DNA of 64,000 nucleotides, from assembly GCF_950295315.1 (NCBI RefSeq), contig NC_080171.1, positions 95,512,470 through 95,576,469 on the forward strand. The letters are read 5' to 3'. Source of the stretch: Erinaceus europaeus. Lineage: Eukaryota > Chordata > Mammalia > Eulipotyphla > Erinaceidae. Made by a program: the position numbers and the translations under genes. The notes under the pieces were generated by a model. It made no database searches. It saw only the letters and a program-made list of their open reading frames with translations, and was not told where the DNA came from. Every line of letters begins with the position of its first letter. Positions within the stretch are counted from its first letter, which is position 1. Positions 57,130 to 64,000 of the stretch are shown here, piece after piece.

Positions 57130-57640
57130 CTTTCTCCTATACTCAGCAATCAACACATACTTATTTAACTCCTACTATGCATTTCGTATCAGTCTAGAAG
57201 CTGGACTCGCAGATACTAGTTAAACATGATGTCCATTTACTAGGAGCTTCATCTGGGGATGGGAGCAACAGACCTACAAATCTGGAATGTGAAATACTGA
57301 GGTCTAGGCTACAAGTATCCCAGAGATTGCGAATGACAGACTCAACTCCGCTAGATGAATATTGATAGAAGGTTGATGAAAGACCTGACATAGGAGGGTT
57401 TTGATCTGAGTCACCTAAGTCAGGGTTCACTGTGTGGGAGCAGGGAGGAGAGACTCCAGGCAGAGGCTAAGGTAAGGAAGAGAGGAACTCCAAACAAGGA
57501 AGTAGTGGAAAGTAAAAAGCTCATAAAAAGTAGGGGTGTGCTAGAGCTACAATCAGATCTTATGAAGTCTTGACTGTACCCATGGGTAAGGAAGCTGCTA
57601 AAGGATATGATTTGACCACTCTCATTTTGCTTAGAGCCCC
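57130..57640 (+). repeat. L2-type LINE fragment
   Basis: TTAACTCCTACTATGCATTT, TCTAGAAGCTGGACTCGCAG, TTTACTAGGAGCTTCATCTG, then ATGGGTAAGGAAGCTGC and AAGGATATGATTTGACCACT. Confidence 0.6.
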
Positions 57641-58084
57641 TATGAAGGGGACCTAGAAAAGGACAAGTAGTTGACAGACTACTGTTATATTCCAGGAAAG
57701 AGGTGAAAGCAAACTTTTCAGATAAAAACTTGGTGTGGCAGATCTCTGTAAAGTGGAATCACAGGACATACAAATGAATTGATCAGGGAGTGGGGCGGGG
57801 CAACTCCTGGACAGCCCCTCTCCCCCAACTTCCAGACTTACTATGCACTACACTATTCACTTGTTCAAACGGCATAAAAGGAGAGTCCATTTGCTTAATG
57901 AATACTAAGTCTTTCTAAAGAACCATTAGCTGTCAGATAGGCTATTGCTGGGCCACCTTGTCACAGGTTTAGAGTTCTGGATTACGTTGCTACCATTGCT
58001 AAACTTAAATAACTACCTGCCTTTACTTAGTTTACTTATTATGTTGTGCCAGGGAATGAATTTAAAGTCTTGCACGTGGGTGGT

Positions 58085-58310
58085 AATGCTGAGCACCTTC
58101 CTATTTTGATTTTCTTTTCTTCATTTTTACTGGGAGAGAGGAGAGAGAAAAAAAAGGGAGAGAAGAAGAAACAGAGAGGAATGACACCACAGCAACAATG
58201 CAATATCCATGGAGTTCCTTCTGTGCCATGTGGTGCTGTGGCTCAAATCTAGGGCCTCAGGCACCATAAGCCAGAAGCTCTACTAGGTGAGTGCTCTCTT
58301 GCTCACACTA
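58085..58310 (-). mobile_element. divergent tRNA SINE
   Basis: TTTTACTGGGAGAGAGGAGA body, GTGCTGTGGCTCAAATCTAG, CTCTACTAGGTGAGTGCTCT. Confidence 0.65.
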
Positions 58311-60311
58311 CCTGCTTTATTTCCTGACAATTCCTTTGTATCACTCTCACCTGCTAGCAAGGAAAAATCTAGCATACAATTTCTTGATTAGATTATTTCC
58401 TAGTATCCACATTTATAAGGACTCAGTTTTCTTAGTTTGACTGTCTGTAGGCTAAGGAAGATTCTTTTCTTTGAGTTTAAGCATTATTTCAGTTTCATAG
58501 GTCTAGCCCTGTTAATCATTCCTCTCTCCATCAATCATTTATTATAGGCTCTCTCCATAGGACTGGCTAGCAGGAGGACAAGACTGACCACTTCCTAAGC
58601 TGGCAAGGGCTAAAATCTAGAAAAGGACTCTGGCTAACAAGGGACAGAGAAGTCTGGAAGCTGGGTTTTAGAAAAGGCTTCCATTTCTGATTTCTACTCG
58701 TAGATGACGGTGAAGGTTCCTTTCAGCTGTAATTCTCTGTCTTTAAATGTAGACAAAGAGGAATAGAAGGCACCTGGAAAAATCTCATTTCTCCAAGGAA
58801 AAGTCTCATAATGGCTGCTCTCCTAGCTGTTCCTGCTGGCTCTGGTGTCAATCCAGGTGGCTGGGGACTTCAGGCTAACTGTGATCCATGCCTAGGGTTA
58901 GGAAGCAGGTGGGTGTGGGTGTGGTGGTGGTGGTGGTGGTGGGCTGGAATGGCCCAGGAATGGGAGGGGACCTAGTGGGGTTTAGAGAAAAAAGCATCTT
59001 AGGTTTAATACCGTAGGGAAATGAGATAATCCCCAAACCAAAGAACTGACTCTAAGCTGGGTACTCCTTGGAGCCTTCAAAACAGATGCTAGACCGCCCC
59101 ACAGTCTGTCATATCATTAGTCTCTGAGATTTTCAGCCTCATACACAGTACAGATGATAAAGACTTACTGTATGCGATTGGAGGAGGCTTCAAGGAAAAA
59201 GGCTTGATTTTGTCAATGGGTTTTGTTTCCTGAAATAACTCCTGTTCGGATTATTTTACCATAATGCAAATTTTTAAAACCCTCAATTGGATTTTTAAAG
59301 AAGAATTTATGTTACCTTAGTTGTGTGGGATTCTTAAAAGAGAATTATACATTAAACATTTGTATTCTAAAATAATCTGTCTGAAAAAGAATCCCACAAA
59401 CTCACAAAAGCAAGAAAATTAGAGAAGTGTATTACAGGGGGGAAAAACGGAGTTTACCCAGAGGTCAATTTTTATCCCTCTCTGTAAATGAAAAAAACCT
59501 TTAGAATAAACCTGACAACTCTTAAGAGCAACAATGGAATTCTCTATAATCTCAGTATTTGATAATAGGTCTTCTACTACTTCAACTTTGTTTATTTTTG
59601 AAAGTCACAATGAGTTCATAAATCTTTTCTATATCATGGTACATCTTTTGACAAAGTGGAGTCTGGACAATGTTATATGTAACTGTCTGTTCTAAATGCT
59701 TTCCTCGCATCATTAACCACTTGGTATGACACCAGCTAGATAATTAAGACAGGTTTGTTTAATATTCCAAATGAAGACCTATATGATTATCCATTAATCA
59801 AAAGTAAACTTCAAATCCTGGTTGCTGGAAAAGAAAATCCCTTGCATAGCCAGTTTACAATGCAATTATTAGTACATATCTTTTCATGATCTGTGACTTT
59901 TAAAAATGCAGGTCAACTGTTTAAAAATTTATAAAGACTTATGTTCATTTAATTATTGCCTGTATAAAATTCCCTCCTACATGTGTTATCCTGATAGACA
60001 GAAAAAGCCCTGATGAGCAATTATGTAGTGATGATTTTTTTGGTGAAAAAGAAGAAAATGTTTCTACAAAGAAATTGTAGAAATAATGAGATTTAACTTC
60101 AACAAGGGTCTGAAAATAGAAAAATTCATTTTTCTACTCTTGCTGTTCATTAATGTTTGCAGACACACTGGCACAAAAGCCAGGAAAAGGCGTCTTTCTT
60201 CTTTTAGGAGTGGCTCACTCATTCATTCCATAAATATATATTGTACATCTACTATGTACTAGCCCTGATGCTAATCACAGAGCTCCAGGATAAAAAAAAT
60301 GTTGCTCCCTG

Positions 60312-60425
60312 TCTTTATGATCGGCAGGAGCAGTGGATTCATCGAGCAAGCACAAGGCCTCAGTGATAACCCTGGTGGCAAAAAAATAAAAATAAATAAA
60401 ACAAAGCAAAGCAAAATAAAATAAA
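60312..60425 (+). mobile_element. 3' end of a long-subtype SINE, 5'-truncated
   Basis: CAGGAGCAGTGGATTCATCG, CAGTGATAACCCTGGTGGCA, A/AAT-rich tail; the tRNA head and body are missing. Confidence 0.88.
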
Positions 60426-60439
60426 AACATCTTTGTTGT

Positions 60440-60610
60440 ACCAGGCACTGAAACTAGAATTTTACATGAAATTACTATACTTGTTCCTCTTATTTCCTTT
60501 ACTAGACACGGATGCTGAAGTTCAATAGCCTAAGGCCCCAGGGTGGTGGGGCCACCCAGTGTCTGGCTGTCCCCAAAATTCATGTTCTTTCCACAACAGC
60601 AGACTATATT
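60440..60610 (-). repeat. MIR element
   Basis: CCAGGCACTGAAACTAGAAT, GACACGGATGCTGAAGTTC, GTGTCTGGCTGTCCCCAAAA. Confidence 0.65.
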
Positions 60611-60944
60611 GTATCAACAATCCTGTGGTTATTGCTTGTTTCAATTTGTAATGCAGCAATTTGGTAATTTTAAATCAGTCCTTAAAAAAAAAAAATCACC
60701 AAGAGATTAAAATGCAAATTTCAACATGGCTAGAGTTCAATAGTGATTCTGTCAAAAAGCACACAAATGGGTCCTACAAAAGTTCAGTCTCCTTAGAGGA
60801 AATGCTTTCTTTTCATATTTGAGACATGAAAACTCATTTCTTTTCCCTTTTCCTCATGAATATCAAAGGTCAAGTTTAGGGAAGCAAAGAGGTATAATAG
60901 AAACAAAATGCTTTGGTTCTTTACAAACTTGGCTCATTTAAGAG

Positions 60945-61075
60945 CAGACCTTGGGCTAGGATCTCAGGTCTGAGAGCCCTAGGTCTCTATAGGTAAAATG
61001 GGGTTCACTATACCTCTCACTGAGGAGCAGCAAAGATTTAAATGAAACCACATATATTAGGAGTCTGACAGGCTG
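60945..61075 (+). repeat. MIR 3' half
   Basis: AGACCTTGGGCTAGGATCTC, CTATAGGTAAAATGGGGTTC, ACTATACCTCTCACTGAGG. Confidence 0.8.
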
Positions 61076-61378
61076 TTTTTATTATTCATGCTTAGAAAAA
61101 AACAAGGCCAGCCCTTTACTGGTTTGCAAAAAGAGGATTTAGGGGACAATGATTTATACACAGAGAACTGATTCATTAGTGGCAAAACCAGCAAATGAAA
61201 TGCAAATTTAAAAAAAATGGTGAGGATAGGGGAGGTGGCAAATAGCGCAGACAGGAATTGGAGGTAAAGCTATGAAGATAGGTTTTTGTTCTACTTAGAT
61301 TATTTTTTATCTCAGTAACTATGATTTTGAAAGTTATTTTCCAGTACCTTAAGTATCTTAAGGAATTCTTGGTCCTTA

Positions 61379-61381
61379 AAA

Positions 61382-61416
<35 letters not shown>

Positions 61417-61424
61417 ATGAATGA
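61379..61424 (+). repeat. (AAAT)n microsatellite
   Basis: About eleven AAAT units, last ones AATG. Confidence 0.96.
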
Positions 61425-61987
61425 ATAGAGATGAACCTAACTCTAGACAATAATTTTTATTAGAGCATTTTTATAATAGCAAAAGAATTTAAATGTTGAT
61501 AGTTAAAATACTAGGGATTTCCAGTAAAATGGGTAGATTATCAGGATAAACAGCTGATAGTACACTTCCTGACACCTCCAAAAATGACAACATAAGAATT
61601 TTTAAAAGATAAAATCACAACATAAGAACTTTTAAAAGATATAAAGACCACAAAGTACAGGAGCAAAGATAGTAGTGGCAGGAAGAGGCCAAATTTGGAG
61701 ATGCCAAGAAGATATAACTAAAGCAGAGTTTTTTGACACCTTAAGACATTTATCAATGTCTAGAAACAGTTTTGGCTATGCTACTGTCATATAGTGGAGG
61801 GAGCCTAAGCATGCTGCTGAACAGCCCACTAGGTACATGATGCACCAGACAGTGAAAATTATCTGGGTCAGGCGATCTGGTTGAAAGACCTAAGGAGACA
61901 GCTGGCAGTCCTAGAGAGGCTTAAAAACAAACATATATCAATAGGTGATATTTGAAAAAATAAAGTGAATCAACATGACCATATTAG

Positions 61988-61988
61988 C

Positions 61989-62022
<34 letters not shown>
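61988..62022 (+). repeat. (AAT)n microsatellite
   Basis: TAATAATAA array of about 35 bp. Confidence 0.95.
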
Positions 62023-62239
62023 CAGAAATGCTGCACCTTCTTAGAAACTTGAAAGTAACTACCTCTGAGGAGGAGAAATTAAGAATATAAAAATTGCTGG
62101 TTTCATCTATAATTATGTGGTCCTTAAACCATTGCTATGCATTATTTTCATAAGAATAAAAATGTAATTAATTAAAAATATTACTAAAAAGGATGGGTTA
62201 AGTAGATATGAACAGTAGATTACATTGTACAAAAAAGTG

Positions 62240-62592
62240 AGTGGCTAAACAATATGGATATAATCACATCCATGTATAAAAAACAGCAATACTCAAACAT
62301 TAATATTGTAAACTTACAGATGACACTTTGCAAACTTCAGAGGGAACTACTGTATGATTCTACATATGAGAGATATCAATTTTTAAGAAACAGAAAGAAT
62401 ACTGATTGCCAGGGGATAAGGGTCAGGTGGGTATGGGGTGGGGGAAATTGTTTAATAGGTATAGAGCTTCAGCTGGGAAAAATGAAAACGTACTGGAATC
62501 AGTTAGTGATAATAGCTGTATAACAATATGAATGTTGTACCACTAGACTAGACTTACACATTGTTAAAATGGTAAGTTTTACATGAGTATAT

Positions 62593-62600
<8 letters not shown>
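62240..62600 (+). repeat. old L1M 3' end
   Basis: ACTGTATGATTCTACATATG, CTGATTGCCAGGGGATAAGG, GAATGTTGTACCACTAGACT, ATTGTTAAAATGGTAAGTTT; the 89-codon frame over it is a chance relic. Confidence 0.9.
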
Positions 62601-62634
<34 letters not shown>

Positions 62635-62657
62635 ACACACTCTCTCTCTCTCTCTCA
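62599..62657 (+). repeat. (CA)n(CT)n compound microsatellite
   Basis: About 40 bp of CA followed by nine CT. Confidence 0.97.
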
Positions 62658-62799
62658 AGTGCTGAGGTAGCAACAGTTTTATATGTAACTCTGTATTACT
62701 TTCACATTATAATCAGCAATTCTACAGTATAATCAGTAATACACATTGAAAATATGTCTAAGGCAGACTCAAATTCATTGCTTATAAGTCTTTAGGAAG

Positions 62800-62836
62800 A
62801 GTGTGTGTGTGTGTTTGTGTGTGTGTGTTGGGGGGG
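62800..62836 (+). repeat. (GT)n with G8
   Basis: GT repeat with one TTTG break, then a G run. Confidence 0.93.
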
Positions 62837-62894
62837 TTCTTCACAGCTATTCCAGCAAATACTATTTTTTTCTTTTAAGAGTAAATATATTGGA

Positions 62895-63116
62895 AGACCA
62901 TGCAGTGGTACTCCAGATAAGTGCACACATCACCATGTGCAAGAATATGGGTTCGAGCCCCCACTCCACACCTGCAGGGGGGAAACTTCATTAGCAGTGA
63001 AGCAGGTCTGCAGTGTCTATCTTTCTCTCCCTATCTTTCTCTCCCCATCTCTATCTCCCATCCCCTCTTCATTTCTGTCCTGTTAAATAAGTAGAAAGAA
63101 AAATTTTTTTACAGAA
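62895..63116 (+). mobile_element. ERI-type tRNA SINE
   Basis: GACCATGCAGTGGTACTCCA head, GGGTTCGAGCCCCCACTCCA B box, CACCTGCAGGGGGGAAACTT, CTGTTAAATAAGTAGAAAG tail. Duplication AGAGTAAATATATTGGA / AGAGTAAGTATATTGGA at 62878-62894 and 63117-63133, one mismatch. Confidence 0.95.
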
Positions 63117-63284
63117 AGAGTAAGTATATTGGATTGTTGGAAAAGTCATGACACATTTTTACATAGAAAAACAGAAAAATACATCACAGTATTTCCAACA
63201 AGCCCCTCCAAAAATGCAGTAGAAGTAGTATTGCACTTGAGTAAGTCTACCCTAATAAAAAATTTTATATGGGAAGTTTCTTTT

Positions 63285-63395
63285 GACCTGGAAGGTTGGT
63301 ACAATGGGTAGAGCAGGAACTTGTACACAGTTCCCAAGTTAGATCCTTGGCATTGTATATGCCAAAGTGATGCTCTGGTTCTTTCTCTTTCTCTT
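63285..63395 (+). mobile_element. tRNA SINE, short type, diverged
   Basis: GACCTGGAAGGTTGGTACAA head, AGTTAGATCCTTGGCATTGT B-box region, AGTGATGCTCTGGTTCTTTC body. Confidence 0.8.
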
Positions 63396-63637
63396 GAATA
63401 CCCTGCCAAAACAGACAACTATTCATGGAAAAGCATTGTATTATAATGGCAGAATTAAGATCCAAATAGAAACTAAGATCCACAGTGAGTGGATAATTAA
63501 ATGTAATAGTTTATGGAAATTATGCAACCAAGAAAATGATTCTTAATGAAATTTTTTTAAATGGAGATTTAGAGTGATTTTTACTATGTAAAAATGATCT
63601 AAAAAGAATAAGACAAGATTGTGTTCATAGGTGAGGT

Positions 63638-63808
63638 TGTTTTTTTTTTTTTTAATATTTTGCTTAACTTTATTCTTCCTATACTTGACAGGAAAGAGAA
63701 ATTGAGAGGGGAGAGAGAGACTTCTGCAACACTGCTTTGCTGCTTGTAAAACCTTACTCCCTGCAGGTGGGGGTTGGGGGCTTGAACCTGGGTTCCTATG
63801 CATCCATA
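63638..63808 (-). mobile_element. ERI-type tRNA SINE, 5'-truncated
   Basis: Poly-T, GGAAAGAGAAATTGAGAGGG, CTGCAGGTGGGGGTTGGGGG, CTTGAACCTGGGTTCC, ending before the A box; short duplication CATAGGTGA on both sides. Sense to DENND1A, about 140 bp before the exon donor at 63950. Confidence 0.9.
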
Positions 63809-63950
63809 GGTGACTACTGTTGAGAAACATGATACTTCCTATACATTTCAAAGACTGTTTTTGCTTTTATAACATATTTTATAATGGGAAATGTGTCCTC
63901 TTAAAATAAAAATTCAAGAGAGAGAGAGGAGAATTTCCCCAAGTACTCAC

Positions 63951-64000
63951 ATTCTCAGGTATGCTGGGAAGTTCCCTGGTATCGGGCACAGTAAAGTAAG
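63951..64000 (-). CDS. DENND1A: DENND1A coding exon (partial, continues past window end)
   Basis: Read on the minus strand this exon encodes S-Y-F-T-V-P-D-T-R-E-L-P-S-I-P-E-N and stops at AAT followed by a GTGAGT donor (63945-63950). Its 5' boundary is outside the window, because the reading frame is open to base 64000, where only two bases of the Ser codon remain. It ends in phase 0 and joins the exon at 53525. DENND1A (connecdenn 1) is a guanine-nucleotide exchange factor for Rab35 acting in clathrin-mediated endocytosis and endosomal recycling; the encoded piece leads from the longin-like uDENN lobe into the cDENN lobe. From memory the paralogue DENND1B has a different stretch here (PTIPES-like), so the PDTRELPSIPEN string is what separates the two. 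The following intron is 10,425 bp. Confidence 0.93.

Larger units (their letters stand above)
53526..63950 (-). other. DENND1A: DENND1A intron, 10.4 kb; unassigned stretches
   Basis: Complete phase-0 intron, donor GTGAGT, acceptor CTCCCAG. It is poorer in young repeats than the other two. No repeat or gene is recognised in 53560-54699, 55421-56105, 57650-58084, 58311-60210, 61076-61380 and 61426-61980. The block 59200-60150 is AT-rich, repeat-free and non-simple, and is listed as a candidate conserved element. Confidence 0.85.

Noticed and set aside
53415..64000. Assignment to DENND1B
   Set aside because: Diagnostic residues (PDTRELPSIPEN, NNMLHLYASMLYERRILIICSKLST in parts, GIHLSLME) fit DENND1A as I recall it better than DENND1B.

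Overview
The window is nuclear DNA from a placental mammal, almost certainly a hedgehog (Erinaceidae, Erinaceus-like). It is AT-rich and intron-dominated, with decayed MIR, L2 and old L1 relics shared by all mammals. On top of these lie about 40 tRNA-derived SINEs of the hedgehog ERI type (tRNA-like head with A and B boxes, pyrimidine-rich body, AATAAATAAATAA tail), a hedgehog-type L1 lineage and a dispersed repeat of about 1.2 kb that I cannot name. Species assignment rests on recognising these repeats, not on a search.

The only gene I can support is DENND1A (connecdenn 1), on the minus strand. Four consecutive coding exons were found by splicing by eye: 63951-64000 (runs off the right edge), 53415-53525, 26926-27026 and 6782-6827. 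They join in frame with GT-AG introns of 10.4, 26.4 and 20.1 kb and encode about 103 continuous residues of the DENN core, the Rab35 exchange-factor module. The preceding exon lies right of the window and the next one left of it. Almost every open reading frame longer than 60 codons elsewhere is chance or repeat-derived.

Layout from left to right: 1-6.8 kb, intron with L2, MIR, purine microsatellites and an old L1; 6.8 kb, 46-bp exon; 6.8-26.9 kb, intron with SINEs, a large internally deleted L1 (17.2-20.2 kb) carrying a GC-rich LTR-like insert, and a (GGAA)n tract; 26.9 kb, 101-bp exon; 27-53.4 kb, the longest intron, with a nearly complete copy of the unnamed repeat (27.3-28.4 kb), a second L1 riddled with SINEs (34.9-37.3 kb), a young L1 with target-site duplication (41.6-42.2 kb), an unexplained inverted repeat (44.7-45.3 kb) and a nested cluster of the unnamed repeat (45.7-48.4 kb); 53.4 kb, 111-bp exon; 53.5-63.95 kb, intron with MIR, L2, long repeat-poor stretches and a few SINEs; 63.95 kb, partial exon.

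The most unusual items are two tiny insertions, each about 40 bp, each flanked by a perfect 16-17 bp target-site duplication and with no A-tail. One is the first 42 nt of 5S rRNA (5942-5983), the other the 5' half of a tRNA that looks like tRNA-Ile(UAU) (26818-26856). They match the class called tailless retropseudogenes. The second sits about 50 bp inside the intron from a DENND1A splice donor.
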